Below, piece after piece: positions 8,997 through 18,578 of a DNA stretch of 64,000 nt. The first letter of the stretch is position 1, and every line of letters starts with the position of its first letter. Location: NCBI GenBank assembly GCA_018372435.1, contig JAHAJA010000001.1, forward strand, positions 248,001 to 312,000, given 5' to 3'. The DNA comes from Clostridiales bacterium. Lineage in GTDB: Bacteria; Bacillota; Clostridia; Lachnospirales; Lachnospiraceae. The notes below the pieces were generated by a model. It worked only from the letters and a program-made list of their open reading frames with translations, did no database searches and was not told where the DNA came from. The position numbers and the translations under genes were made by a program.

Positions 8997-9683
8997 CTAC
9001 CAATGCAGTCTCCTTTTTAATTCCTCTTTCGCTTCTTTCGTTGAGAAGAAGAATAGCCCAAACAAGGTAAGTATACCATATAAGCAGCAACTGAGCGCAG
9101 GCCATCCTACTGATATAATCGATAAGAAATACAGTAGTAATGGTATGAATGCAAGGATACTCGTGCCAAATACATACATCGAGTATCCAAACAGACGCTC
9201 TTTGTTGCCGAATATAAAACAAGTGGCTAAAATATTCAGGGCAAGAAGCCCGAATGGTAACACATAATCAAGTGCCCAGTGATAACTATTGCCTAATAAA
9301 GCAATTGCTATAAGAAACACTAGGGTACTCAAACCAATCTGATACACCTTGTGAAAGAACTTAGAAGGTGTGGTGAAGGTATGAACAACGATTGCACCTA
9401 ATATACATGAAAACACAACATAGATAGACCATAATCCAAACCCCTTACCAGATGCATTCATATATATGAAATTAATACAGAGGCAACATAGGGAACTAAC
9501 TAGTAAGATAAAATAGAGAATCTTTTGAACGGTTTTCCCTGGTTTATGTTGTCGTTTCATCGGTGGATAGAAGAAATTCATATCTTCATCTGAACGGTTC
9601 TCCCCTTCTAATCGATTATTACAAAACAAACAGTTGTTAATAGGAGTACGGTAATGTATTCCACAAGTCTTACAATATCTCAT
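8997..9683 (-). CDS. DUF6320 zinc-ribbon membrane protein
   Basis: A 228-residue protein with an N-terminal zinc ribbon (CKTC and CLFC) followed by about six or seven hydrophobic helices. I recognise it as the DUF6320 type, which in clostridia usually sits beside an alcohol-acetyltransferase-like gene, as here. The two genes overlap by 14 bp. Its function is unknown; coupling to the acyltransferase at the membrane is an inference from synteny. Confidence 0.7.
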   Translation of the reverse strand: MRYCKTCGIHYRTPINNCLFCNNRLEGENRSDEDMNFFYPPMKRQHKPGKTVQKILYFILLVSSLCCLCINFIYMNASGKGFGLWSIYVVFSCILGAIVVHTFTTPSKFFHKVYQIGLSTLVFLIAIALLGNSYHWALDYVLPFGLLALNILATCFIFGNKERLFGYSMYVFGTSILAFIPLLLYFLSIISVGWPALSCCLYGILTLFGLFFFSTKEAKEELKRRLHW

Positions 9684-10950
9684 CTAATCCCTCCCTATAG
9701 TTCGTATCAATGGTTACAGGGATACCTGTGTCGGTTAGTATTTTAAGGAAATATTGAATTGTCGATATATCCTTGAATTCGGAGTTTAACATAAGGTTAG
9801 TATGTCCTTTGATTGAGGTGATTGCCATACAAGTACCCCCTAATGCAAATTCCACATCTTCAACATATGGCTCTAATGATGTTGGCAACGTAATGTTGCC
9901 TAAGTTGGAGATATAATACGTGCTAATATTCTCGGCACAGTAGAAGTAGCCAATCTGGAATGCAAGATTCTTAATTGGAAGTGGTAGAAATCGAACCAAA
10001 GGATTTTTTTCAATACTTACGTTTGAATTGATTCGCCTGTGGAGGTCTTCCTTTGTAAGCTGCTTTGCATATTGTTCCTTCGTAGAAGCAAGCATTTGTT
10101 CGAATGTCCATGATTCTCTACCATCAAATGTTGCTTTTATGTAGAGAGAAAAATTACGTAAAGTATTGGACGGAAAGAACTTTCTTAAGTTTACAGGAAC
10201 AAACATTTTAATTGGTTTACGGCTGGCACGACAACCAAGGCTACAGTTATAGATACTGTAGGCAAACGCAGCTGTTACGAATTGTCCAATGGTAACGTTA
10301 TGCGCTTTGGCGGTAGCTAGGAGAGCATCGGTCGGTACTTGGGCACGTATAGCCAAGGAAAAGTTATTATCGAAAGTCTCACCTGTCAAGTGGTAAGCAG
10401 GTTCTTCGGTAAGACTCTTCTTGTTTGATTTATCATAAGAACCAACGAACATATCCACTTCGCCTGTCACATCATGTGGAGAGTGGCTTCGAATTCTACC
10501 GTCGTGTTCTAAATCATGGCCTTGTAATTCATAGTACATATATACAATGGATTTGAGAAATTCCATAGCACCTGTTCCATCGGTTAGCGAATGGAATGTC
10601 TCTAAAGTAATCTTATTTCCAAAGTAGTAAACTTTGAATAGGTAACCATTGTTCTTTTGCCAGGAGAAGTATTTGCATAAGATAGCTGGCTCTTCTTCAA
10701 CATGGAATGGTTTCTTATTCGCAGATAGGTAATACCAGAACAAACCACTCTTTAATTCTACTGCGAATGTTTCAAATCTTGGTAGAACCTGATTAACAGC
10801 TTCTTCTAACACATCTTTTTTAATTTCCTCTTTCAGATAAAAGGAGAGGCGGAATACACTGCTTCTACTGTCCTTTGATACGGCGGGAAAAATCTTGCCT
10901 GCATTATCTACAGGGTACCAATATTGATTCCGTTTCATAATTGCAATCAT
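9670..10950 (-). CDS. Alcohol acetyltransferase-like / condensation-fold acyltransferase
   Basis: A 426-residue soluble protein of the CoA-dependent acyltransferase fold shared with NRPS condensation domains. The catalytic HxxxD motif is visible as HSLTD in ETFHSLTDGTGAMEF near residue 115, and a DFGWG-like position is replaced in the C-terminal half. Related proteins are annotated as alcohol acetyltransferases, but the acyl donor and acceptor are unknown. The start is uncertain: GAGGAG lies only 1 base before the ATG at 10,950 and 13 before the ATG at 10,938. It forms an operon with the DUF6320 gene. Confidence 0.72.
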   Translation of the reverse strand: MIAIMKRNQYWYPVDNAGKIFPAVSKDSRSSVFRLSFYLKEEIKKDVLEEAVNQVLPRFETFAVELKSGLFWYYLSANKKPFHVEEEPAILCKYFSWQKNNGYLFKVYYFGNKITLETFHSLTDGTGAMEFLKSIVYMYYELQGHDLEHDGRIRSHSPHDVTGEVDMFVGSYDKSNKKSLTEEPAYHLTGETFDNNFSLAIRAQVPTDALLATAKAHNVTIGQFVTAAFAYSIYNCSLGCRASRKPIKMFVPVNLRKFFPSNTLRNFSLYIKATFDGRESWTFEQMLASTKEQYAKQLTKEDLHRRINSNVSIEKNPLVRFLPLPIKNLAFQIGYFYCAENISTYYISNLGNITLPTSLEPYVEDVEFALGGTCMAITSIKGHTNLMLNSEFKDISTIQYFLKILTDTGIPVTIDTNYREGLDEIL

Positions 10951-10966
10951 GCTCCTCTCTGTTATC

Positions 10967-11107
10967 GCAAAACTCCGATCATTTTACTCATAACTTCTTA
11001 CCTAACTAACTGTGACACAAAACACGTTACGCACCTAAGTGCTACACTACCGTTTTTTAGTCATAGTGAGTTAGGCAAGAAGTTAATCTACATTTTAAGA
11101 GTTTTGC
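10967..11107. repeat. Large imperfect palindrome (separate family)
   Basis: The outer arms GCAAAACTC (10,967) and GAGTTTTGC (11,099-11,107) are exact inverted copies. Inner arms AACTTCTTACCTAACT and AGTTAGGCAAGAAGTT also pair, as do CTGTGAC and GTCATAG. The unit of about 141 bp contains no credible gene and lies upstream of the acyltransferase pair. Confidence 0.65.
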
Positions 11108-11142
11108 TTATACTAGTTTATTGGTACATAAGTGATGATAGG

Positions 11143-11205
11143 CAATTGTATCGGCAGACATAAAACACATTGTTGTTTATGTCAGTATTACAAAGAGTTT
11201 CACAC
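11143..11205. repeat. Partial family A repeat (copy 3)
   Basis: CGGCAGACATAAAACACATTG and TTACAAAGAGTTTC match the right halves of the repeats at 2064-2202 and 19,456-19,650. The left arm is missing or diverged. The rest of the gap down to the LysR gene at 11,290 shows nothing else. Confidence 0.6.
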
Positions 11206-11289
11206 TTATTTATTTTCTAATGCTCGTTCTTGATATTATATCATCTAGTTTTCAAAACTATTATAAAGCTTTAGAAATAAAATTACAAG

Positions 11290-12141
11290 TTATAATAAGT
11301 CATATTCACATAGTTGTTTCGCATTCATCTCGTTATAGATACGATAAGAATTAATTTTTGGAGTCTTAAAATCAAGTAAAGGTACAGTTTCAAGTTCCCC
11401 TGTTAATATATATGGTTTTACAAGGCTTTCTGGTAAGAAGCTATAACCGATTCCATCAAGTAAGAACTGAACTAATTTGGTACTGTTATCAATTTCAAAA
11501 TGAAATTGATAGAAAGTAGGAAATAGTTCTCGAATGAATAAACCAACTTCTTGAAGTGCGAAGTTACAGAATAGATATGGAATCTCTGTAAGTTCCTCCT
11601 GGTGAATCCCATTATGATATTGATTGGTATTGGGTGAAGTGACTAAGACAAGTGCGTCAGTTGCGAACACATCACTTTTGTAGCCATTCTTAACAAGTGG
11701 GAGATAGGAGTATACAACATCAAGAAGACCATCTTGTAGCATCTGTAGCAAAGATATAGAGTGACCAACGGTTACGGTCAGTGCGCAATCTTGTCTTGAA
11801 GTAAGCAATTGCTTGATGGTATCTACAAGGTGGCATTCATAGATGGTATTCGTTGTTCCTATTCTAAGACTATGTTCGTATTGCTTTATGGCATTCATCT
11901 CTTTTATTGAAGTTTCCTCTAAGTCAATCATACGTTTTGCATAGGTTAGAAAAAGATTACCCTCTGCTGTAAGTACAACGGTTTTATTGTCTCTATGGAA
12001 CAACTTTTTGCCTAATTGACGTTCTAATTCAGCAATACGATTGGTAACGGTAGACTGAGCAACGAATAGTTGATCCGCCGCCTGTGTGAAGTTCTTTATA
12101 TCGGCTAGTACTAAGAAAGTACGTAGATTTTGTGTATCCAT
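11290..12141 (-). CDS. LysR-family transcriptional regulator
   Basis: A 283-residue regulator with an N-terminal winged HTH (residues 1-60, including FTQAADQLFVAQSTVTNRIAELE) and a C-terminal effector-binding domain of the periplasmic-binding fold. The ATG is preceded by GGAGGAATCCT. No metabolic gene is divergently transcribed next to it, so its targets are unclear; the acyltransferase pair downstream on the same strand is one candidate. The C-terminus is slightly short for the family. Confidence 0.88.
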   Translation of the reverse strand: MDTQNLRTFLVLADIKNFTQAADQLFVAQSTVTNRIAELERQLGKKLFHRDNKTVVLTAEGNLFLTYAKRMIDLEETSIKEMNAIKQYEHSLRIGTTNTIYECHLVDTIKQLLTSRQDCALTVTVGHSISLLQMLQDGLLDVVYSYLPLVKNGYKSDVFATDALVLVTSPNTNQYHNGIHQEELTEIPYLFCNFALQEVGLFIRELFPTFYQFHFEIDNSTKLVQFLLDGIGYSFLPESLVKPYILTGELETVPLLDFKTPKINSYRIYNEMNAKQLCEYDLL

Positions 12142-12347
12142 AGGATTCCTCCATTTGCTTAGGTATTAAACTATAGTGATTTATATTTCGAATTACTAAT
12201 ATTAGATTAATTCATTATACAAATAATACCATTCGGCATATACTTTGGTCAAGAGGGTTTGGTGGAGAGCGTAACTCTGTTAGAAACAGGAATCAAAAGA
12301 CCTAGGAGTTTCATTGCCTAATAGTAAAGTATAGGAGGAATGTATGA
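12142..12347. other. Intergenic region
   Basis: This gap lies between the LysR start and a decayed acetyltransferase gene. I see no gene; the LysR promoter presumably lies here. Confidence 0.4.
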
Positions 12348-12515
12348 ATGAGTAACAAGGAGAGTAATATGATTATTTGCCGCGCAACTACTAATGATAT
12401 AGAGAATATAGTCAAACTACGGATGGAATTTATTGAAGAGATTAAACCAAGATATAAAGAGTATGATTTTTTTCATGTAGCTATTGTACTTGTTGGGAAA
12501 GGGAGAATTGTCTAA
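12348..12515 (+). pseudogene. GNAT acetyltransferase, N-terminal remnant
   Basis: An ATG at 12,348, well placed after AGGAGG (12,334-12,339), opens 55 codons. The start (MIICRATTNDIENIVKLRMEF) is typical of GNAT N-acetyltransferases, but the frame stops at a TAA without the acetyl-CoA-binding core. The intact ribosome binding site and short frame indicate a recently truncated gene. Confidence 0.55.
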
Positions 12516-12537
12516 GTAGGTGATTACATATACTCGA

Positions 12538-12566
12538 TTGACAAGAATTAGGGAATACATTACAAT
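12538..12566 (+). promoter_or_regulatory. Sigma-A-type promoter of the 12.6-kb two-component locus
   Basis: TTGACA (12,538-12,543), a 17-bp spacer and TACAAT (12,561-12,566) lie about 60 bp upstream of the response regulator start. Confidence 0.65.
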
Positions 12567-12624
12567 AACCGAAAAGTAGAAAAATATAGTACAAGAATCA
12601 ACCTGATACGAGAGGAGGAAGAAA

Positions 12625-13323
12625 ATGAAGTTACTTTTAGTGGAGGATGACTTGAATCTGTGTGATGCATTAGAGGAACAGTTAAAGACAGCAGGTTACG
12701 AGGTTGACGTTTGCCATAATGCGATTAATGCAAGTTATTATCTAACCGCAACGTCACATGACATGGTACTCTTAGATAGAATGTTACCTGGTAAAGACGG
12801 GGTTACGTTTTTGTCAGAGATTCGCAAGAAACAGATCATGGTTCCTGTTATTTTAATAACAGCAATGAATGGAATCTATGACAGAGTGGATGGACTAGAC
12901 GCAGGAGCGGATGATTATCTTGTGAAACCCTTTGCTATGGAAGAATTGTTTGCAAGAATTCGCGCATTAGCAAGGAGACCGAGGCAAATAGAAGCAGCAA
13001 ATTGTTTGAAATTCGGAGACCTTACATATAACATAGACCGAAAGATCGTTAATAAAGGGGAAGAGAACTATATATTATCAAAGAAAGAAAGTTCATTACT
13101 AGAATTCTTCATGCGTAATTCTGGTCAAGTAGTAACGAGGGAGCAGATTCTAGATCGTGTATGGGGAGTAGATGGGACTGTGGAAGATGGTAATATTGAT
13201 AATTATATTCACTTTTTGAGAAAACGATTAAAGGGTATTGAGAGTGACGTATGGATTAAGACGGTATATGGAATCGGGTATCGGCTAGAAGAGGGGGCCT
13301 TAAGTGAGACCAACAAAAGGTAG
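12625..13323 (+). CDS. OmpR-family response regulator
   Basis: A 232-residue regulator with acidic pocket VEDD, phosphoacceptor Asp in LLDRMLPG and Lys in VKPFAMEE, followed by a winged-helix domain. GAGAGGAGGAAGAAA precedes the ATG. The kinase gene overlaps its 3' end by 20 bp. The pair heads a co-directional cluster of transport-like genes reaching to 23.2 kb and probably regulates it. Confidence 0.9.
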   Translation: MKLLLVEDDLNLCDALEEQLKTAGYEVDVCHNAINASYYLTATSHDMVLLDRMLPGKDGVTFLSEIRKKQIMVPVILITAMNGIYDRVDGLDAGADDYLVKPFAMEELFARIRALARRPRQIEAANCLKFGDLTYNIDRKIVNKGEENYILSKKESSLLEFFMRNSGQVVTREQILDRVWGVDGTVEDGNIDNYIHFLRKRLKGIESDVWIKTVYGIGYRLEEGALSETNKR

Positions 13324-14665
13324 GTATCAAAGAAGTAGTCATAAAAGTCATATGGAAGAAAGAAATAGTGTACAGAAGGCGAAAAACCGACTTGTCTTAT
13401 TATACAGTGTAAGTATGGGAGTGATTCTTTCTGGAGCACTTTTAACAGTGTTTTTAATGAATGTCCATGAGCAGAAACAGAATAAAAGCAGACTATTTGA
13501 AAGTACAGCAACATCTGTGTATATGAAATTATCTTCTGATACAACGGTATCTAATACTTGGATTACAGAGATGGAAAGTTCTAATGAGATGATTCTTCAT
13601 ATTGTAGATGCAGGAAAACCATTAATACAATGGGGGAGTTGGGTACCAGAGGAAGAAAGAGAGAAAGAAGTTACTAAGGTTGAGAATTTGGCCAGAAAAG
13701 ACAATCTATTATTAAATGTAAAGCCAATTTCACAAAAAGAAGGCTTTTATCGACACTATCAATTAAAGAATGAACAGGGGCATGAATACTATGCGGTTGC
13801 CTTCGTAATACCATTTGAAAAACAGTATAGAAGTGCCATAATGATTCAATATTTTACGAAAGAAAACCAGGCATTTGATCAATTAAAAAAGGTTTTCTTA
13901 CTGATTGAGATACTAGGAATTCTATGCATGGTAATCCTGAATCTAATTTATGTAAGGTTTATTATGAAACCTGTTGAAGAGAGCAAGCGACTCCAAACGG
14001 AATTCATAGCAGCAGCTTCTCATGAATTAAAGGCTCCTCTTACGGTTATACGAACCTGTGCCAGTGCAATTAAAGTGATTCCGGAGAAATCAGATCACTA
14101 CATTGCGACCATTGGTGAGGAGTGCAATAGAATGTCTAGTTTGGTAGATGATTTGTTAATTCTATCTTCCACAGAGACGAAGACATGGAGAATGGTAATG
14201 GAGAAAGTAGAATTAGATACGATATTACTAGATATCTATGAGGATCTACTACCCATATGTAAAGAAGCTAATATGGGGCTTACGATATCCTTGCCAGAGA
14301 CACTATTACCTTCTGTCAATGCAGATGCTATGAGGTTAAAACAAATTATATTGATTTTACTGAACAATGCGATTCAATATTCTAAGAGTGTAAAACGACT
14401 TTTATTACGTGCATATACAAGTAAACATTATGTTTATATACAAGTGGTTGATTATGGAGTTGGAATTCCTGATGAGGAGAAAACAGCAGTTTTTGAGAAG
14501 TTCTATCAAATGGATTCTTCACACAATGATAGAAAGCATTACGGGTTGGGGCTAAGCATTGCAAGGGAACTGGTTAAGATGCATCAAGGTCTTTTGTTAT
14601 TAGAAGATACAGAGGGCGGTGGTTGTACATTTACAATCAAGTTACCCAAGGTTATAGAAGGCTAG
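13304..14665 (+). CDS. Sensor histidine kinase
   Basis: A 453-residue kinase with two membrane helices (about residues 30-55 and 200-222) around an extracytoplasmic sensor of about 145 residues, a phosphoacceptor His in ASHELKAPLT, and ATPase boxes NNAIQYS, DYGVGIP and GLGLSIA. The start is a GTG after GAGGGGGCC; an ATG at 13,352 is an alternative. It overlaps the regulator gene by 20 bp. Confidence 0.88.
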   Translation: MRPTKGRYQRSSHKSHMEERNSVQKAKNRLVLLYSVSMGVILSGALLTVFLMNVHEQKQNKSRLFESTATSVYMKLSSDTTVSNTWITEMESSNEMILHIVDAGKPLIQWGSWVPEEEREKEVTKVENLARKDNLLLNVKPISQKEGFYRHYQLKNEQGHEYYAVAFVIPFEKQYRSAIMIQYFTKENQAFDQLKKVFLLIEILGILCMVILNLIYVRFIMKPVEESKRLQTEFIAAASHELKAPLTVIRTCASAIKVIPEKSDHYIATIGEECNRMSSLVDDLLILSSTETKTWRMVMEKVELDTILLDIYEDLLPICKEANMGLTISLPETLLPSVNADAMRLKQIILILLNNAIQYSKSVKRLLLRAYTSKHYVYIQVVDYGVGIPDEEKTAVFEKFYQMDSSHNDRKHYGLGLSIARELVKMHQGLLLLEDTEGGGCTFTIKLPKVIEG

Positions 14666-14804
14666 GTTATACCACAGATTTATCACAATGTTTAACAAAT
14701 CTTAGAGAACTTTTAGAGGATTCCCTGCTATTCTATCTTTGTCAGTTAGCGGTATCATTGACCTATGACAAGGTATATTGAAAACAAGGAGGATTGTAGG
14801 AGTT

Positions 14805-17021
14805 ATGAGGAAGAAGAAAATGTCTGATAACAAAAGAACTAGATTACTAGCATTATTTCTATGCGTGGTTCTAATCAGCTCGTTATTAACTGGATGTAAG
14901 TCAAGGGGAGATAAGGAGACTTCTAGTGTTCCAATGGGAAGGTACATGGAACAAGAGTTAGAATTACCAGAAAAGTATCAAGAATCAAACATTATCTCGA
15001 TACTGTCCAATGTAGACAACGAACTAGAAGTCTACTTAGCTACAGCTACAAATATGATAGCTTTGATTTATGATGGTGAGAGCTGGACGGAGAAAACAAC
15101 TAGCTGGATTAATAGTATTGATCAAAATAAGTATATGATTTATAAGGTTATTCTAGGTAAGGATAATCAATATTATATGATCACGGTAGATTATACTAGT
15201 GGAGAATACCAATATGTGATCTATAAAGCGGATGGAGAAGTAGCACAGAAACTAGAAATCCCATGGTTAGAGACAAAGATAGAGGATTACAAGGGGGAAA
15301 TGAGCTATCCGAATGTAGAAGATGTACAAGTGTTAGAAGACGGGACATTGGTTATATTACCAAGTATCTACGGTGAGAGTGTTAACATGTTTGACCCTTC
15401 TACGGGCGAGTTAATACAAGATTATTCATTTATGGCGCCAGTAGCAGTTAGTAATCAAGATCTAATAGGTTATAGCACGGATCAGCAGAAGTTACTTCGT
15501 ATGGATAAGAGTGGAAGAGAGACAGCAAGTTATGTTTATGATTCTGTACTTGATAATTCGTTGATTCAGGAAGTAGACGGTAATATCTATAGTTTGAATT
15601 CGGCAGGGGTTTCAGTATTACAAAAAGATGGATCACTTTGGCAAACGATTGTCGAAGGGGATCTTACTACACTGTCTGATCAAACAATGGTATTTCAGAA
15701 CTTAGCAGTTATGGAAAAAGAAAAGACTGCATATGCTGTTCTAGCTTATGATAGCCAATATAATATTAAGCTATATTACTATCATTTTGACGAGAATGTT
15801 GCTTCGGTACCATCTACACAGATGAATGTGTATTCGTTGTATCTTAATCCAACCATCAGGCAGGCAATTATTAAGTACCAATCAGAACATCCGGATGTAC
15901 TGATTAATTATACATATGCCATTGAGAATGGAGAAGCTAGCAACGCAAACTTATCGGATACAATTCGTGCATTAAACACAGAATTGTTGGCAGGTAATGG
16001 TGCAGATATCCTAGTATTAGATGGTTTACCAAGAGACTCCTATGTTGAAAAGGGTATACTCGAAGACATTAGTGACCTTATCAAGCCACTTGTAGATGAT
16101 GAAACATTGAATAAAAATATTATGCAAAACTATCTATCAGATAGCAGTTGCTACTATATTCCGTTGCGTTTCCAAGTGCCATTAGCCTACGGTAATAAAG
16201 AGGTAGTAGAGGCAATGCCTTCTTTAGATGCTATGATTGCACTATTAGAAAACAAAGACGTTACGGGCCTATTCAACAACATAGGTGCAGAGAATTTTGC
16301 AAACCTCTTCTGGGCCTTATATAGCAAAGAATTAGTTACGGCTGAGAAAACAATTAATGAAGAAGCCCTAGGTAAATATCTCGATATGTTACAGTCGCTG
16401 ATGGATAAGCTTGGAGAAGAGAATATATTCGACTTCGGTACAACACAGTTACAAGTAGATAATGCCATTGAGCTAGACCGTGGTTTTAGTATGTATTTTG
16501 GAGAGAATAATAAAAGTGAGACGTTCGTAGAACAACTACTGTCATTGTCAGATTGTCAAGTTACTTTAGCGGGAGCAAGGGAAGTAGGAATGTATTATAG
16601 CACATTTGATAATCAGTACATTGAAAGTGGCTTGGTAGGCATTAACAAGGCTAGTAAAAACAAAGAGTTAGCAAAGGAATTCTTGGCATATCTATTAGGT
16701 GACAAAGTACAATCTTCTACGGCATTTGATGGTTTTCCTGTGAATGCAAAGGCATTAGATGGTGTTATGAATGAAGTGGATACGCTTCAGGGTATGTCAA
16801 TTGCTATAGATACTGAAATTAGGCAAATTGAAGCTCCGGATGAGGAACAAGTCAAAGAATTATATGATAAAATGAAAGAATTAGATACTCCAATATCATA
16901 TGATTATATGTTATCTTCGTTAGTAATTAATCAGGTTAAGGATTTCCTTGAAGATAAGGTTAGCAAAGAAGAAGCTGTTCAGAATATTATGAATGTAGCA
17001 AAGGGATATTTGGCGGAATAA
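14805..17021 (+). CDS. Large solute-binding lipoprotein with N-terminal extension
   Basis: A 738-residue lipoprotein: positive N-terminus, hydrophobic core and lipobox LLTGC with Cys31 as the lipid anchor. About 300 residues then form a repeated beta-strand-like region (possibly propeller-like), and the C-terminal part from about residue 340 resembles an extracellular sugar-binding protein (TIRQAIIKYQSEHPDV, LNTELLAGNGADILVLDG). That is nearly twice the usual length for such proteins. I chose the ATG at 14,805 (AAGGAGG at 14,786-14,792) over a TTG at 14,778. It is followed by sugar-type permeases and is probably their receptor or a sensor partner of the kinase. Confidence 0.75.
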   Translation: MRKKKMSDNKRTRLLALFLCVVLISSLLTGCKSRGDKETSSVPMGRYMEQELELPEKYQESNIISILSNVDNELEVYLATATNMIALIYDGESWTEKTTSWINSIDQNKYMIYKVILGKDNQYYMITVDYTSGEYQYVIYKADGEVAQKLEIPWLETKIEDYKGEMSYPNVEDVQVLEDGTLVILPSIYGESVNMFDPSTGELIQDYSFMAPVAVSNQDLIGYSTDQQKLLRMDKSGRETASYVYDSVLDNSLIQEVDGNIYSLNSAGVSVLQKDGSLWQTIVEGDLTTLSDQTMVFQNLAVMEKEKTAYAVLAYDSQYNIKLYYYHFDENVASVPSTQMNVYSLYLNPTIRQAIIKYQSEHPDVLINYTYAIENGEASNANLSDTIRALNTELLAGNGADILVLDGLPRDSYVEKGILEDISDLIKPLVDDETLNKNIMQNYLSDSSCYYIPLRFQVPLAYGNKEVVEAMPSLDAMIALLENKDVTGLFNNIGAENFANLFWALYSKELVTAEKTINEEALGKYLDMLQSLMDKLGEENIFDFGTTQLQVDNAIELDRGFSMYFGENNKSETFVEQLLSLSDCQVTLAGAREVGMYYSTFDNQYIESGLVGINKASKNKELAKEFLAYLLGDKVQSSTAFDGFPVNAKALDGVMNEVDTLQGMSIAIDTEIRQIEAPDEEQVKELYDKMKELDTPISYDYMLSSLVINQVKDFLEDKVSKEEAVQNIMNVAKGYLAE

Positions 17022-17044
17022 GAATGAATATTATTAAAGTATTA

Positions 17045-17080
17045 GGGGGCAAAGCCGATAAGTTGGTTTTGCCCCCTTTC
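17045..17080 (+). terminator. Rho-independent terminator
   Basis: GGGGGCAAAGCC pairs with GGTTTTGCCCCC around an 8-nt loop and is followed by TTTC. It separates the lipoprotein gene from the permease genes, so they may be transcribed separately or by readthrough. Confidence 0.75.
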
Positions 17081-17584
17081 AATACTGACTTTCACTAAAT
17101 CCCTCCTACTATTAACTATTTTTTATTAATCTATACCTCTACTTAACTTATAATGTTTGGTTTATAGAAAATCATATATATTTTTAACTAATATGCGGAA
17201 TTATGGTTTTCATTCAAGAATTTATTTCATTATGTATACATTTTTAAAGTTACCTTGTTTTTACTATTTGGAATAAAAGGACTAATAAAAAAGTTAGGTT
17301 ATTGGTTTGTAATAGGAATAGTTTTTAGCTTCTCATCAGCAGTTTAATACTGTTTTATAAGAAAATTAGTATGAAGAGAGTGCGTTTCTAGGGTATGGAA
17401 AAGCACTCTTTTTATTTGTTTTAAAGATTATTTAGAGATTTACATGGTATTCTTTTCTTATCTTTGACGCTGCGTGTCAAAAAATCGCTAGGGGTATTAA
17501 GATGAGCCAATGTATTCCTATGCAAGTTAGAACTAGCATAGCTTTTTGCTATGACTTTATTATACCAGGTGGTAAGGAATGAAG
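17081..17584 (+). other. Intergenic region with hydrophobic ORF remnant and a second terminator
   Basis: No full gene is present. A frame without a proper start, 17,234-17,347, encodes a 37-residue hydrophobic fragment (LFLLFGIKGLIKK and onwards) that may be a remnant of a membrane protein. A terminator-like hairpin, AGAGTGC with GCACTCT plus TTTTTATTT, lies at 17,377-17,418. The promoter of the permease genes should lie between 17,420 and 17,570. Confidence 0.4.
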
Positions 17585-18469
17585 ATGGGAATGAGTAAGT
17601 ACTTTAAAACAAAACGTGCAAGAAAAGAAACTATTCTTGGTTTCGTTTTTTTGCTTCCTAGTTTTCTAGGGGTTTCGATATTCGTACTAATTCCGTTTAT
17701 TGACGCGGTTAGACGATCTTTTAGTGAAACAATGACAAGGAGATTTGTTGGATTAGAGAATTATAGATTAGTATTTGCTAATGAAGCCTTTAAGTTAGCA
17801 GCGAAGAATACAGGGAAATTTCTATTAATATGTATTCCTCTTTTATTACTCCTGTCATTATTCTTCTCTGTCCTTTTGTTTTCAATAGGGAGATTACAAA
17901 ACGTTATTAAAACCACCTTCTTAATACCAATGGTAATACCGGCAGCATCCATTGTATTACTATGGAGAGTATTCTTTGATGAGTATGGAATGTTGAATAA
18001 GATTATCGTACATTTCGGTGGTAGTGGAACAGATTGGATGAATTCGAGCAAAGCATTCTATATCTTGGTATTCACGTACATATGGAAGAATATTGGATAT
18101 GACATTATTCTATGGCTTGCTGGTCTGAATGGAATTTCACAAAGTGTTTACGAGGCGGCTTCTGTTGATGGAGCTGGGACGTTTACTAAGTTCATATATA
18201 TTACGATACCTAATCTTATGTCGACCCTATTCATCGTTACGGTTTTATCGTTGATTAATAGTTTTAAGGTGTTTCGAGAGGCATATCTAATCGCAGGGGA
18301 TTATCCACATGAGAGTATCTACATGTTGCAGCATGTATTCAATAACTGGTTTACAAACTTAGATATTCAAAAGATGTGTGCGGGAGCAGTCCTTGTTGCA
18401 ATCACGTTATTGACAGTCATTATAGGTATTCAGAAGCTAACAGGGAGTGATAAGGAAGAGGTACTATGA
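17585..18469 (+). CDS. Sugar-type ABC permease, MalF/UgpA-like
   Basis: A 294-residue membrane protein with six predicted helices and the permease EAA loop (YEAASVDGAGTFTKFIYITIP), which docks the cytoplasmic ATPase. It forms a heterodimeric channel with the next permease. The second of two close ATGs (17,585) is better spaced from AAGGA. No ATPase gene is present in the locus, so a shared MsmK/UgpC-type ATPase encoded elsewhere would be needed. Confidence 0.88.
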   Translation: MGMSKYFKTKRARKETILGFVFLLPSFLGVSIFVLIPFIDAVRRSFSETMTRRFVGLENYRLVFANEAFKLAAKNTGKFLLICIPLLLLLSLFFSVLLFSIGRLQNVIKTTFLIPMVIPAASIVLLWRVFFDEYGMLNKIIVHFGGSGTDWMNSSKAFYILVFTYIWKNIGYDIILWLAGLNGISQSVYEAASVDGAGTFTKFIYITIPNLMSTLFIVTVLSLINSFKVFREAYLIAGDYPHESIYMLQHVFNNWFTNLDIQKMCAGAVLVAITLLTVIIGIQKLTGSDKEEVL

Positions 18470-18555
18470 TGAATGGAAAGCGCTTACTAGGTATTGTATA
18501 TAGTTCAAGTATGAGAAAGATGACACTAAATCACTATGTCTCAAAATACTTGTAG
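18466..18555 (+). CDS. Possible 29-residue translationally coupled peptide
   Basis: The permease stop is part of ATGA, and the overlapping ATG opens 29 codons to a TAG at 18,553, with AAGGAAGAGG upstream. The gap before the next permease start is then only 23 bp. It may be a real micro-protein, a coupling ORF or chance; I see no homology. Confidence 0.2.
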   Translation: MMNGKRLLGIVYSSSMRKMTLNHYVSKYL

Positions 18556-18578
18556 ATTTGATTAAGGAGGAATACAGA

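Noticed and set aside
8986..9222. Minus-strand ORF overlapping the DUF6320 gene
   Set aside because: It is a shadow of the DUF6320 gene in another frame, without a binding site or recognisable domain.
17463..17478. TTGACGCTGCGTGTCAA as a promoter or repeat
   Set aside because: A similar word occurs in the cotJ terminator (42,124), but no -10 is well spaced and two copies do not define a repeat family.
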